Notes: generated from the sequence alone by a model not told the origin. Counted from the first letter of the stretch, positions 15,451-25,276 are shown. The stretch is 56,331 nt of DNA from Ruminococcus sp. (GCA_015066665.1 SVNX01000015.1:1-56331); one strand, 5' to 3'. Translations and numbers: made by a program.

Positions 15451-16935
15451 ATGAAAAAAATTCTGATCCTGATCGCTGCCACTGTCATGATGGCGATCTC
15501 CCTCTCCGGCTGCGGCGGTATTCCGCCGAATGAGGTCTTCAATGCCGACGACCTCGAAGGCAAGATCATCGGTACACAGCTCGGCACCACCGGCAACATC
15601 TTTGCCGCTGACATCCCCGACGCCACAGTCGAAGCCTACAACAAGGCTGCCGATGCCGTTATGGCACTCAAGCAGGGTAAGCTTGATGCCGTGCTCATCG
15701 ACAGCGAGCCCGGCAAGGTCTTCGCAGAAAAGAATCCCTCGCTGATCATCCTCGATGACCCGTTTGCCATTGAGGAATACTCCATCGCCTACAAAAAAGG
15801 CAATGACGAGCTCGGCGAAAAGCTCGATGCGGCACTCACCACACTCAAAGAGGACGGCACACTCGATGAGATCGTCTCCCACTGGATCGGCGATAACGCC
15901 GACAATGTGTCCTATGTGCCCGATGAAACCATCATCCGTGAGCGCACTCTCGTTATGGCAACCAACGCCGAATTCCCGCCCTATGAGAGCATGAGCGGCT
16001 CCAACATCGTCGGCATCGACGTGGACATGATGAATGCTGTCTGCGACGAGCTGGGCATGGAGCTGGAAATCATCAACATGGAATTCGACTCCATCATTGC
16101 TGCGGTCAACTCCGGCAAGGCCGATGTGGGCGTGGCCGGCATGTCCGTCACACCGGAGCGTCTCGAGAACGTCTCCTTCACACAGGGCTATGCCACTTCC
16201 ACGCAGGTCATCCTTGTCCGCGGTGAGGAGTATGCCAACCCCATCGGACAGTTCGTCCAGAAAATCCACTCCACCTTCATCGAGGGCAACCGCTGGATGT
16301 ATCTGGTCAAGGGTCTGGGTGTGACACTGCTGATCACCTTCGTCTCCATCCTGATCGGCTGCCTGCTGGGTCTGGTACTCGCCATCATCCGCACCACACA
16401 CGACAAGACCGGCAAGCTGAAGATCCTCAACTGGATGGCTAAGGTATACCTCACCATCATCCGCGGTACACCTGTGACGCTGCAGCTGCTGATCATTTAC
16501 TTTGTCATCTTCGCCTCTGTGAACATCGGCAAGGTGCCGGTGGCCATGGTGGCATTCGGTCTGAACTCGGCTGCCTATGTGGCTGAAATCGTGCGCTCCG
16601 GTATCATGTCCATCGACAAGGGCCAGTTTGAAGCGAGTGCATCCCTCGGTATGAATTACCCGAAAACCATGCTGTTCATCATCATGCCCCAGGCCATCAA
16701 GAATATTTTGCCGGCACTGGGCAACGAATTCATCGTCCTGCTGAAGGAAACCTCCATCTCCGGCTACATCGCACTGGAGGATCTGACCTTCGGCGGCAAC
16801 CAGATCCGCAGCCAGACCTTTGAGGCGTTCATGCCGCTGATTGCGGTGGCACTGATCTATCTCGTAATGGTCATGGGTCTGAGTGCACTGGTATCCCTGC
16901 TTGAAAGGAGGCTGTCCAAGAGTGATCGAGGTTAA
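15451..16935 (+). CDS. Amino-acid ABC transporter, permuted binding domain fused to permease
   Basis: 494 residues. A lipoprotein signal with lipobox LSGC ends near residue 20. Residues about 30-150 correspond to the second half of a polar-amino-acid binding protein ([14 protein letters not shown] to IVSHWIGDN). Residues about 160-265 are the first half of the same fold ([31 protein letters not shown]). Then follows a HisM/GlnP-type permease with the EAA-type loop [20 protein letters not shown]. One complete binding domain therefore appears in swapped order. The start is backed by AAAGGAAG. It overlaps the ATPase gene by 14 bases. Confidence 0.85.
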   Translation: MKKILILIAATVMMAISLSGCGGIPPNEVFNADDLEGKIIGTQLGTTGNIFAADIPDATVEAYNKAADAVMALKQGKLDAVLIDSEPGKVFAEKNPSLIILDDPFAIEEYSIAYKKGNDELGEKLDAALTTLKEDGTLDEIVSHWIGDNADNVSYVPDETIIRERTLVMATNAEFPPYESMSGSNIVGIDVDMMNAVCDELGMELEIINMEFDSIIAAVNSGKADVGVAGMSVTPERLENVSFTQGYATSTQVILVRGEEYANPIGQFVQKIHSTFIEGNRWMYLVKGLGVTLLITFVSILIGCLLGLVLAIIRTTHDKTGKLKILNWMAKVYLTIIRGTPVTLQLLIIYFVIFASVNIGKVPVAMVAFGLNSAAYVAEIVRSGIMSIDKGQFEASASLGMNYPKTMLFIIMPQAIKNILPALGNEFIVLLKETSISGYIALEDLTFGGNQIRSQTFEAFMPLIAVALIYLVMVMGLSALVSLLERRLSKSDRG

Positions 16936-17647
16936 AAACTTAGAAAAATCCTTCGGCGATCTGCACATCCTGAAGGGCATCAGCACAACGATTAAAAAGG
17001 GCGAAAAGGTGGTTATCATCGGCCCGTCCGGTTCCGGTAAGAGCACCTTCCTGCGCTGTCTGAACCGCTTGGAGCAGCCCTCCGGCGGCTATATCTTCTT
17101 TGAGGGCACCGATCTGACAGCCTGCTCGGAGCGACAGCTCTATGAAGTCCGTGAAAAGATGGGCATGGTGTTCCAGCACTTCCATCTCTTCCCCCATCTG
17201 ACCATCCGGAAGAACATCACGCTTGCCCCTGTCAAGCTTGGTCTGATGACAAAGGACGAGGCCAATGCCCGTGCGGATGAGCTGCTCAAAAAAGTGGGCC
17301 TTTCCGATAAGGCCGATCAGTATCCCAGCCAGCTTTCCGGCGGTCAGAAGCAGCGTATTGCGATTGCAAGAGCGCTGGCAATGAACCCCGAAGTCATCCT
17401 CTTTGACGAGCCGACCTCCGCACTTGACCCTGAAATGGTCGGTGAGGTACTGGCACTGATGAAGGAACTGGCCGAGGACGGCATGACCATGGTCGTGGTC
17501 ACACACGAGATGGGCTTTGCCCGTGAGGTTGCCTCCCGTGTCATGTTCATGGACGGCGGCCACATTGTGGAAGAAAACACGCCGGAAGAATTCTTCGGCA
17601 ATCCGCAGAACCCCCGACTCAAGGAATTTCTTTCCAAGGTGCTGTAA
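16922..17647 (+). CDS. Amino-acid ABC transporter ATP-binding protein
   Basis: 241 residues from GTG 16922, with AAAGGAGG upstream. Walker [11 protein letters not shown]-loop [11 protein letters not shown], signature LSGGQKQR, Walker [14 protein letters not shown] and the switch [10 protein letters not shown] are all intact. GlnQ/ArtM-like, energising the fused binding-protein/permease encoded just upstream. The substrate is probably a polar amino acid. Confidence 0.93.
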   Translation: MIEVKNLEKSFGDLHILKGISTTIKKGEKVVIIGPSGSGKSTFLRCLNRLEQPSGGYIFFEGTDLTACSERQLYEVREKMGMVFQHFHLFPHLTIRKNITLAPVKLGLMTKDEANARADELLKKVGLSDKADQYPSQLSGGQKQRIAIARALAMNPEVILFDEPTSALDPEMVGEVLALMKELAEDGMTMVVVTHEMGFAREVASRVMFMDGGHIVEENTPEEFFGNPQNPRLKEFLSKVL

Positions 17648-17648
17648 G

Positions 17649-18068
17649 ATGAACTACAGATATGAAATGACAGATCATGCGTCCGCAGGCTGCGTGACTC
17701 TGCGGACGGAGGTCTTCGTCGACGAACAAGGTTTTGCGGAGGAATTCGATGAAATCGATGACCGTGCGGTGCATCTGTGCATCTACGAAGGCGATCTGCC
17801 GGTGGCCTCGGGACGGCTCTATTCCGATGACGGCGTGTGCTGTCACATCGGACGGGTGGTCGTGGCGAAGAGTCATCGCGGGCGGCATCTGGGCGAAGCC
17901 GTCATGCGGCGTCTTGAAGAGGAAGCACGCCGGATCGGCTACAGAGAAGCGGCGCTTTCCTCACAGGATCACGCCATCGGTTTCTATGAAAAAATGGGCT
18001 ACGCCCCTGTTGGTGCATTCTACATGGATCAGCACTGTCCGCACAAACGAATGGTCAAATCCCTGTAA
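17649..18068 (+). CDS. GNAT acetyltransferase (ElaA-like)
   Basis: 139 residues; ATG one base after the ATPase stop, so translationally coupled. The pattern RTEVFVDEQGF near the N-terminus and RVVVAKSHRGRHLGEAVMRRL (acetyl-CoA motif), with HAIGFYEKMGY and a C-terminal HKRMVKSL, match ElaA-type GNAT proteins. The acceptor is not known. Its place in the transporter operon may mean it modifies the imported compound. Confidence 0.8.
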   Translation: MNYRYEMTDHASAGCVTLRTEVFVDEQGFAEEFDEIDDRAVHLCIYEGDLPVASGRLYSDDGVCCHIGRVVVAKSHRGRHLGEAVMRRLEEEARRIGYREAALSSQDHAIGFYEKMGYAPVGAFYMDQHCPHKRMVKSL

Positions 18069-18074
18069 AACCGA

Positions 18075-18106
18075 AGTGCCCTTTCATTCCGAAAGGGCAC
18101 TTTCTG
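18075..18106 (+). terminator. Intrinsic terminator after the ABC-GNAT operon
   Basis: An 11-bp stem (18075-18085 with 18091-18101) and a five-base loop, followed by a short T run. Confidence 0.7.
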
Positions 18107-18140
18107 ACAGAATACACTTCACAACACAAAGGAGTCTGAC

Positions 18141-19781
18141 ATGAAACGAAAAATCATTGCACTCATCATTGCCGCCGTCGTACTGCTCTGCGGCTGTATC
18201 CTGACCACAATCGGAATCATCCGTGAGAATCAGCCCCATGCACCGGCCCCCGTCATTGACCCTTTCTCCATCACCGAGGAAAGCGCCGGACAGCGTGTCC
18301 GCGGCTCCCTCACAGAGGAAATGCTCCAGATTACAGAAACCGAAGCGGGTGTACTGTACCTGGCTACCATCTATACGGACGAGAGCTATGAAGATTACAT
18401 CCTGCTTCCCATCCTTGTACCGCATAACTCCACCGTAACATTCGAACGCATTGTCCAGAGCGGACAGTTTTCCGACGAGGACTTCTATGGCACATTCCGT
18501 CTGTGCGATGCGGACATGGTCGCCTCCATTCAGACCGGCATCCTCGAATATTGCCACATGATATATGAAATCATGAACATGGAGGTCTCCGATGCCGAGA
18601 TCGAAGAGAACTACGCCCTCGTTACCCCGTGCTATGTGGAAATGGAGGGTATACAGAGCGGTACGCTGTTCATTGTCATCGGTGCAGCACTCATTGCAGC
18701 CGCTGTGATTGCGGCGCTCATCATACTCTTCGGCAAGAAGTCCCTGCTCATTCTGGCGGGTCTGCTTCTGCTCATGATCGCCTTGTTCTTTGTGCTGTTC
18801 TGGGGCAAATTCCGCACCATAACCTCGATCAAAGAGGTAACGAGCGGTTTGTATACCATGCACTGCCAGTACGATTATGACTGCGACGACTTCCTCGCAG
18901 CAGACATTTCGAACATTGAAGAGCTGATCCGCTGGATTGAAAAGAGGCATCTCTTCGGTGTCTCCATCCCGATCGATCCGGACAATTTCGGCTGCTGCAG
19001 CTTTGCGGCAGAAACCCCCGAGGGCAAGCATCTGTTCGGGCGGAATTTTGACTATGACGAGACCGACGCACTCCTTGTCTACACCGATCCCAAGGACGGC
19101 TATGCGGCACTGAGCATGGTGGATCTGCGGTTCTTTGACATCGGCACGGAGGCCGGCATGGAGGGCGATTCCCTTGCTGCAAAGGCTATCATGCTTGCGG
19201 CACCCTACATCGCCATGGACGGCGTGAATGAAGCAGGCGTGGGCGTGGGCATTCTGCAGCTGAGTATTGACGAACTGCATCAGGACAACGGCAAGCCCGA
19301 TCTGCTGGTTTATGCGGCCATCCGCGGCATTCTGGACAAATGTGCAACCGTGGAGGAAGCCAAAGCCTTCCTGGAAGGCTACGACATCCACAGTGCGCTC
19401 GGCGATTCCTACCATCTATTCATCACGGACAAGACCGGTGCCTCGATTGTGGTGGAGTGGACGAACGAGCAGATGTACATCGTGGAGGATGCGGGCTGCA
19501 CGAACGATGTACTTTCGCAGAATGAGTTCTATGACCCTGAATGGTCATGCAGACGCTATGATGCGATTCATGCACGTCTCGCAGAAAGCGAGGGCATTCT
19601 CACACCGGAGGAAGCCATGGCCCTGACGGAAGAGGTCTGCCTGACAAAGAAGAACCGCAGCACGCAGTGGTCGTGCATCTACCATCAGGATGATTTTGCG
19701 GTGGACATCTGTCTGGACAGACACTATGGGGAAGCGAAGCATTTCGATGCAACCGATTTTGGCTACAAGCCTGCTGAATAA
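18141..19781 (+). CDS. Membrane-anchored Ntn hydrolase (linear amide C-N hydrolase-like)
   Basis: 546 residues. An N-terminal helix/signal (1-27), a domain of about 140 residues outside known families, two membrane helices (about 173-198 and 201-222), then a choloylglycine-hydrolase/acyltransferase-like Ntn domain. The domain holds C285-C286 (FGCCSFAAE) and the family landmark FGRNFDYD at 299-306. Relatives cleave amide bonds of bile salts, penicillin V, N-acyl amines or peptides. The nucleophile is internal, not N-terminal as in free CGH enzymes, so processing would be needed if it uses the usual mechanism. AAAGGAG precedes the ATG. Confidence 0.7.
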   Translation: MKRKIIALIIAAVVLLCGCILTTIGIIRENQPHAPAPVIDPFSITEESAGQRVRGSLTEEMLQITETEAGVLYLATIYTDESYEDYILLPILVPHNSTVTFERIVQSGQFSDEDFYGTFRLCDADMVASIQTGILEYCHMIYEIMNMEVSDAEIEENYALVTPCYVEMEGIQSGTLFIVIGAALIAAAVIAALIILFGKKSLLILAGLLLLMIALFFVLFWGKFRTITSIKEVTSGLYTMHCQYDYDCDDFLAADISNIEELIRWIEKRHLFGVSIPIDPDNFGCCSFAAETPEGKHLFGRNFDYDETDALLVYTDPKDGYAALSMVDLRFFDIGTEAGMEGDSLAAKAIMLAAPYIAMDGVNEAGVGVGILQLSIDELHQDNGKPDLLVYAAIRGILDKCATVEEAKAFLEGYDIHSALGDSYHLFITDKTGASIVVEWTNEQMYIVEDAGCTNDVLSQNEFYDPEWSCRRYDAIHARLAESEGILTPEEAMALTEEVCLTKKNRSTQWSCIYHQDDFAVDICLDRHYGEAKHFDATDFGYKPAE

Positions 19782-19785
19782 TGAC

Positions 19786-19820
19786 AAAAAGAGCCTGAGA
19801 GAATATCTCAGGCTCTTTTT
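19786..19820. terminator. Bidirectional terminator between Ntn hydrolase and tmk-like gene
   Basis: A 15-bp perfect stem (19786-19800 with 19806-19820) with A5/T5 ends, serving the two convergent genes. Confidence 0.92.
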
Positions 19821-19843
19821 CGGCTGTCAATCTGAAAAGCACG

Positions 19844-20512
19844 TCACACCGTCTCCCCCATGATCAGGGCAACAATATCTTCATGGATGGATTCCACACT
19901 GCGCATGGTCTCACCCTCGCAGCAGGACAGCACATGCCAGTGCTCCTCGGGCGCATGGTGCGTGCAGGCATACATGGCAGCATCACGGCAGGTCTGCAGA
20001 TAAGCCGGATCTGCCTCGTGGATGTCCTTCTTCCCCTCGTCGCCGCCGTAGCGTGCGGAGAGAAGGCGCTGGGAAACGGCCACCGGCACATCGAGGAAAA
20101 TCACCGCCGACGGACGTGGGATGCCAAGCTTGGTGTACTCGTAATCATAGAGCCATGTGCAGTAGCCATCCCACAGCTCGCGTGGGAGCTTTGTCATCTG
20201 ATAAAAGGCATTGGAGGTGGTGTATCGCGCAGAAATGATGGTCTTTCCGGCTTTGAAATCACGTTCCCAGTCCTCCTTGAAGCTGGTATAGCGGTCGATG
20301 GCATAGAACGAGCTTGCCGCATAGGCACTGCGTTCCGCCGATTCTTCCGGGAATCCGCCCTGCAGATATCGGGTGATGATCTCGCCGCTGGGGGACTGGT
20401 AATTCGGGAACGTCAGGAAACGGCAGTCCGCAAACCGCTTCTGCAGCAGTTCAAGCTGTGTGCTCTTGCCGCAGCCGTCAAGTCCCTCTATCACAATAAT
20501 CTTTCCGTTCAT
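19844..20512 (-). CDS. tmk: Thymidylate kinase-like dNMP kinase
   Basis: 222 residues. P-loop GLDGCGKST, LTFPNYQSPSG after strand 2, and the DR motif in AIDRYTSF fit thymidylate kinase, which phosphorylates dTMP to dTDP. The body is somewhat divergent from the main bacterial Tmk, so it may be a second, paralogous nucleotide kinase. Monocistronic. Confidence 0.75.
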   Translation of the reverse strand: MNGKIIVIEGLDGCGKSTQLELLQKRFADCRFLTFPNYQSPSGEIITRYLQGGFPEESAERSAYAASSFYAIDRYTSFKEDWERDFKAGKTIISARYTTSNAFYQMTKLPRELWDGYCTWLYDYEYTKLGIPRPSAVIFLDVPVAVSQRLLSARYGGDEGKKDIHEADPAYLQTCRDAAMYACTHHAPEEHWHVLSCCEGETMRSVESIHEDIVALIMGETV

Positions 20513-20548
20513 GTCATGGTGTCCTTTCGTACCAAAGTATTCCTATTC

Positions 20549-20577
20549 ATTATAGCACATGGGGATACTTTTTTCAA
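20549..20577 (-). promoter_or_regulatory. Promoter of tmk-like gene
   Basis: On the minus strand: TTGAAA (20572-20577), 17-base spacer, TATAAT (20549-20554). Confidence 0.75.
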
Positions 20578-20669
20578 TAGGGGGATGGAAAGTGAGGGGG
20601 ACTTTTCCTGAACTGCCCTGACACCCCGCCCAAGGGCTTTGCTCTTGACCCGATGGAAGGCTTCCGGCA

Positions 20670-21731
20670 TCACTCCTGCACGCGGTACATCACACCATCC
20701 ACTTCAATTGCAGTCACCTCGGAAACATCCAGAAATCCAATGAACGTATCCGGATCGAAGGCATCGAAACGGACATCGGGCAGGCACTCATAAATACGGG
20801 CTGCGGTTTTTCCCCATGTTTCCGTCTCCGAAGACATGGCACTCTCGGAAACAGAAATAATCTCCGCATCCGCAATGCTGCCGTCACGCCGATGCAGACG
20901 GAACGGCTGGGGCGAAAAGGCCCCCATACGATCGGCATAGAGCTGATACCCCGACAGATGCAGTGTCTCCCCTGCATCGGAGACAAGCGTCAGCACCGGC
21001 GTATTCTGCACAAGCGGAATCTCCATCGTAATACCGCAGGTGGCATCGTTCACCGGCATATCCTTCCCGTTCGGCTCGGCACGTGTTGTCTCATAAAAAC
21101 ACAGCGTCATCGTTTCGCCGGCATGGCCTTCCTCAATCGAAAAAATCCAGGTCACCCAGCCCTGCTCACCGACCTCCTGCACACTGACATTCTCAAGCAG
21201 CGCTTTCTCATAGCCGAAGACCATGCCGTTCACGGCCTCCTCATAGGGCATCGTCAGCTCATACGGCATGCACTGCCGATCCCAGACCACATCCATCCCG
21301 GGATCCGTGGTCTCCATGGTCGCCAGTACCAGTGCATATTGCCCATCGCAGAGCACGGCTTCAACTGTCACGTCCACAATGCCGTTGGTGTAGGTCACAG
21401 GGGATGTCAGTTCCATCTCCTCCAGCCGTCTTGTGCCCAGCTCACCAAAGTTCTTCGCAGCGTGCGCTCTGTTATAAACAAGATAGCCGGAAACGCTTGC
21501 GGTCATGGCCGTGAGCACCAGTGCCGCCGTAAGCAGCACCACGCCTATACGGCGGAGATTTGTCTTCTTCCGGATGACGGGTGTTCCGGACAATCCCGCC
21601 TTCTGCAGCACCCTCGCTGTAAGCCGTGCCGTCTCCTCATCCGTCAGCCGCTCACCGGCGGCAATCTGTGTCAGTGTCCCATCCGCCTGCATCAGTGCCG
21701 CTGCGGACAATGCATCAAATCTCTTCTCCAT
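20670..21731 (-). CDS. Anti-sigma-factor-like membrane protein (DUF4179-type)
   Basis: 353 residues. A cytosolic N-terminus of about 60 residues, one membrane helix (about 62-84, GVVLLTAALVLTAMTASVSG), and a long extracellular part beginning with a DUF4179-like region. It starts 3 bases after the sigma factor stop. This layout is that of an anti-sigma factor that holds its partner at the membrane until an outside signal arrives. Role inferred from topology and operon. Confidence 0.7.
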   Translation of the reverse strand: MEKRFDALSAAALMQADGTLTQIAAGERLTDEETARLTARVLQKAGLSGTPVIRKKTNLRRIGVVLLTAALVLTAMTASVSGYLVYNRAHAAKNFGELGTRRLEEMELTSPVTYTNGIVDVTVEAVLCDGQYALVLATMETTDPGMDVVWDRQCMPYELTMPYEEAVNGMVFGYEKALLENVSVQEVGEQGWVTWIFSIEEGHAGETMTLCFYETTRAEPNGKDMPVNDATCGITMEIPLVQNTPVLTLVSDAGETLHLSGYQLYADRMGAFSPQPFRLHRRDGSIADAEIISVSESAMSSETETWGKTAARIYECLPDVRFDAFDPDTFIGFLDVSEVTAIEVDGVMYRVQE

Positions 21732-21734
21732 AGG

Positions 21735-22268
21735 TCAGTCCTCCTTCCAGATCATGCGGAGTTTTTTCAGTCCGCGGGAAATCTTCTGATCCACTGTGTT
21801 CGGCTGCAGACCGAGTGCTGCGCCGATCTCACGGCTTGTCTGGCCGAAGTAGTACCGTCTGAGCAGCACCTCGCAGTCCGGCTCACCAAGGGATTTCAGC
21901 GTTTCCATCAAAATCACGCCCTCATCCGATGCCGCCGCTGCGGAGGAATAGGAAAGCAGATCATCGTACTGCTCACAGACAGGCTGTCTTGTGAGCGCAT
22001 AGAACCGATTGATGGCCTGCCGCTTGGCGATCACTGCCAGCATCGGCCGCAGTGCCTTCTCATCATCCGGATGCGTGCCCGCCCACTGCCAGAACTTCAC
22101 AAATACATCACTCATCGTTTCCTCAATATCCTCCGGCGTTCCCACATCCTTCAGCTTGCTTTTCACAATCGTGCGGACATAGCCGCCGTATTCCGTGATC
22201 AGCAGTGCAAGCCCCTGTGCCGGGTCGGTCCGGAGCCTTGCCCAGATCTCCGTATTTGTCACATGCAT
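21735..22268 (-). CDS. ECF-type RNA polymerase sigma factor
   Basis: 177 residues. The region 2-like part includes DIEETMSDVFVKFWQ, and region 4 holds a helix-turn-helix at SREIGAALGLQPNTVDQKISRGLKKLR. It should direct RNA polymerase to a small regulon under control of the co-encoded membrane partner. ATG 22268 is chosen over GTG 22271. It is divergent from the dockerin-CotH gene, which has its own sigma-A-like promoter. Confidence 0.88.
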   Translation of the reverse strand: MHVTNTEIWARLRTDPAQGLALLITEYGGYVRTIVKSKLKDVGTPEDIEETMSDVFVKFWQWAGTHPDDEKALRPMLAVIAKRQAINRFYALTRQPVCEQYDDLLSYSSAAAASDEGVILMETLKSLGEPDCEVLLRRYYFGQTSREIGAALGLQPNTVDQKISRGLKKLRMIWKED

Positions 22269-22404
22269 CACTTCCCTTCTGTTTGCTTGAAAGACCTTTC
22301 ACCTGCCACAATCCGCCATCATGTGCAAAACCTGACAACGAATGCCCGAAAGCACTCACTTCTATAAAATGCACATAAAGTTTTCACAATGGCACAATCC
22401 CCTC

Positions 22405-22433
22405 TTGCATTTGTGCCAAAAATATGATATAAT
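22405..22433 (+). promoter_or_regulatory. Promoter of the dockerin-CotH gene
   Basis: TTGCAT (22405-22410), 17-base spacer, TATAAT (22428-22433); GAGGAGGG ribosome site follows. I see no clear ECF-type promoter on either side of this divergent region. Confidence 0.75.
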
Positions 22434-22455
22434 GTACAATGAGGAGGGATATCCC

Positions 22456-25248
22456 ATGAAAAATCAAAAATTAGTTGCCGCACTGGCAGCAGGCATGATG
22501 CTCTGCACTGCACTTCCTGTTACCGCGGCAGACGTACCCATGAGCAGCGTCACACTGCGCGGTGACGCAGACAAAAATGAAAAAGTCGGTGTCAGCGACA
22601 TTGTCAAGCTGACACGTTTCCTGCTTGCCGTGGACGCAGATGCGTCCCTCAATGCCGATCTCACCGGAGACGGCATGCTCAACGGCTATGACCTTGCACT
22701 GCTCAAGCGCATGGTGCTGGGAAAATACACCCCCGAGGACTTCACGGGTCTGCGCATCAATGAGGTCTGCGCTTCCAACAAGACCACGCATTCCGATGCG
22801 GACGGCCGTGAGCCGGACTGGGTGGAGATCTTCAACGGCGGCACGACCGATGTCGACCTGTCCGGCTATGGCTTCGCCGACGGTGCCAAGAACCTGTTCA
22901 AATATGTGTTCCCCGAGGGCACGGTCATCAAGGCGGGTGACTATTTGCTGATCTACTGCGATGACGGTCTCACCAGCACCGATCCCACGGAGCATCATGT
23001 GCCCTTCAAGCTCAGTGCCGCAGGCGAGACACTCTATCTCACACATCCCGTCTATGGCACACTCGATGTGGTTGAAGTGCCCGTTGCCACAACGGACATC
23101 ACCTATGGCCGCTATGAAAACGGTTCGGGCGTCTTTGCCAATCTCACTGCCACACCCGGCAGCAGCAATGATGCCGCACAGAAGATCACAATCGTGGCAC
23201 AGCCCGCATTCTCCATGGAAAGCGGCTTCTATGACAGTGCGTTTGATCTTTCCGTGACCGCTGCCGAGGGCACGACCATTTACTATACCACTGACGGCAG
23301 CGACCCGCGTACCTCTCCGACTGCCATTCCCTATCTGGGTGCAGTCAGCATCCGGGACAATTCGAATGATCCCAATGTCTGGAGTGCGGTGAAGGACATT
23401 TCGCTTGACACCTACTATCCGCCCAGCTTCAATGTGGACAAGGGCATGGTGATCCGTGCAGCCGCCAAGGATGCCGAAGGCAATTACAGCGATGTGGTCA
23501 CAAAGAATTATTTCATCGGCAAGAATGCCGCTTACTACAAGGATATGAAGGTCATCTCCCTGACAACCGAGGGCGACAATCTCTTCAGCAATGCCGATGG
23601 CATCTATATGGTCGGTGACGGCTACTACGAGTGGAAGAACAGCTGGGCCTATGATCCCAGACTTGAAAGCTGGAACACCAAGAACCCGACCAACTACAAC
23701 CAGAGTGGCCGTGAATGGGAACGTCCCGCCACCATTCAGGTATTCGAACAGGGCGCACTTGCCTATGAAAGTGACATCGGCGTGCGGATCTCCGGCAACG
23801 CTACCCGCTCCTATAATCAGAAGAGCATGCGCCTCTTCGCCAGAAGCGATTACGGCAAGTCCAAGATAGAATATGAATTCATCGACGGCCTGCTTGACAA
23901 GAACGGCGATCCCATCACCGTATATGACAAGATCACCCTGCGCAACGGCGGCAACGACAACCAGACACTCCACTGCCGTGACGAGCTGCTGCAGGATATC
24001 GGCTTCACCATGGGTCTGGACGGACAGGCCTCCCAGGACTGCATCGTCTTTGTAAACGGCGAATTCTGGGGCATGTATGCCATGAAGGAACATCTGGATG
24101 ATGAGTACTTCGCATCGCACTACAGCGTAGAGAAGGAAAATGTATCCATCGTCAAGAACGGCGAGGGTGAAGGCGATCAGGCTGTACTCGACAGCTATGT
24201 CAGCTTCTATAACTGGGCTATGTACGCAGATCTCACAAATGCGGACAATTATCAGCGTGTCTGCGACACCATTGATGTCGAGAACTTCATGCGCTACATC
24301 ACATTCGAGACCTACATCTGCAGCTATGACTGGTGCAATCCGACCTGGACGAACAACTGGGAGATGTGGCGTACCAATACTGTGGATGAAACCAATCCCT
24401 ATGCGGACGGCAAGTGGCGTTTCATGATGTATGACGTTGAGTATGCCGCTGCCCTTTACGGCGAATCCACCACCCAGCACGCCTATGACACCCTCGGCAA
24501 CCTCAACAGTCAGCAGGAATGGACGAATGTCGGCATGCTGTTCCGCAAGCTGATGGCCAACGAGACCTTCCGTAAGGAATTCTATGAGATCTACACTGAG
24601 GCCATTGAGACGACCTTTGCCTATGAGAAAGTGGAACCGCTCATCAACGACTATGCCGCCAGACAGCGTGAGGCACTGTTTGCCACAAACCTGCGCTTCT
24701 ATGACAGCTACGGTCAGAAGATGAACGGCTGGTATAACGATGAAGTGAACCGTCTCAAAACCTTCTTCCAGAAGCGTCCTGAGTATGCAAAGCGTTATCT
24801 CGACCAGCTCTATGGCAATGAAGTTTCCAACAGCAGTGAGCTTATTTCCGACAGTTCCCTGTGGATGCTCAGCCGTGCCGATGGCGACGGCGCAATCAGC
24901 GTATCCGAGGACGGCGATCTGACCGTGCAGTGCACTCAGATCGGTACCCAGACATGGGGTGTGCAGGCGTACTATGCGCCCGTTTCCCTCAAGGCCGGCA
25001 AGACCTACCAGCTCAGCTATACCCTGCGCAGCGACACAAACGGCACAGTTGCCGCCTTTGTACAGAAGAACGGCGATGACTACGCCACTTTCTGCTGGAA
25101 GAAGGAGAGCGTGGGCACATCGGAAGTCCGCAGAACCCAGACCTTTACCATGTCGCAGGATTATCCCATCGGCAAGGTCGGCTTCGACTTCGGCTACAAC
25201 ACAGGTACATTCTATGTATCGGATATCCAGCTGACCTGTCTGAATTGA
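22456..25248 (+). CDS. Secreted dockerin protein with lamin-tail and CotH kinase domains
   Basis: 930 residues from ATG 22456. Signal peptide to about residue 25 (VTAADV). Type I dockerin at about 34-91, with two calcium loops GDADKNEKVGVSD and ADLTGDGMLNGYD. Lamin-tail domain about 99-205 (LRINEVCASN). A chitobiase-type beta-sandwich about 240-345 (IYYTTDGSDPR). CotH kinase about 370-740 (IGVRISGNATRSYNQKSMRL). A C-terminal carbohydrate-binding-like beta-sandwich. The dockerin would dock it to a cohesin scaffold. CotH proteins phosphorylate secreted proteins in spore coats; in cellulosome bacteria the target is not known to me. Confidence 0.92.
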   Translation: MKNQKLVAALAAGMMLCTALPVTAADVPMSSVTLRGDADKNEKVGVSDIVKLTRFLLAVDADASLNADLTGDGMLNGYDLALLKRMVLGKYTPEDFTGLRINEVCASNKTTHSDADGREPDWVEIFNGGTTDVDLSGYGFADGAKNLFKYVFPEGTVIKAGDYLLIYCDDGLTSTDPTEHHVPFKLSAAGETLYLTHPVYGTLDVVEVPVATTDITYGRYENGSGVFANLTATPGSSNDAAQKITIVAQPAFSMESGFYDSAFDLSVTAAEGTTIYYTTDGSDPRTSPTAIPYLGAVSIRDNSNDPNVWSAVKDISLDTYYPPSFNVDKGMVIRAAAKDAEGNYSDVVTKNYFIGKNAAYYKDMKVISLTTEGDNLFSNADGIYMVGDGYYEWKNSWAYDPRLESWNTKNPTNYNQSGREWERPATIQVFEQGALAYESDIGVRISGNATRSYNQKSMRLFARSDYGKSKIEYEFIDGLLDKNGDPITVYDKITLRNGGNDNQTLHCRDELLQDIGFTMGLDGQASQDCIVFVNGEFWGMYAMKEHLDDEYFASHYSVEKENVSIVKNGEGEGDQAVLDSYVSFYNWAMYADLTNADNYQRVCDTIDVENFMRYITFETYICSYDWCNPTWTNNWEMWRTNTVDETNPYADGKWRFMMYDVEYAAALYGESTTQHAYDTLGNLNSQQEWTNVGMLFRKLMANETFRKEFYEIYTEAIETTFAYEKVEPLINDYAARQREALFATNLRFYDSYGQKMNGWYNDEVNRLKTFFQKRPEYAKRYLDQLYGNEVSNSSELISDSSLWMLSRADGDGAISVSEDGDLTVQCTQIGTQTWGVQAYYAPVSLKAGKTYQLSYTLRSDTNGTVAAFVQKNGDDYATFCWKKESVGTSEVRRTQTFTMSQDYPIGKVGFDFGYNTGTFYVSDIQLTCLN

Positions 25249-25250
25249 TG

Positions 25251-25276
25251 AAAACCCGCCTTTCGGCGGGTTTTTT
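25251..25276. terminator. Terminator between CotH gene and CAAX protease gene
   Basis: A 10-bp stem (25251-25260 with 25265-25274), loop TTTC, T run on the right and A4 on the left; serves convergent genes. Confidence 0.9.

Noticed and set aside
15283..17046. Minus-strand open frame over the ABC transporter genes
   Set aside because: Antisense to genes with complete Walker, signature and permease motifs.
22456..25248. Calling the CotH gene a spore coat gene
   Set aside because: Signal peptide and dockerin point to secretion and scaffold docking, and no sporulation genes or sigma-K-type promoter are seen nearby.
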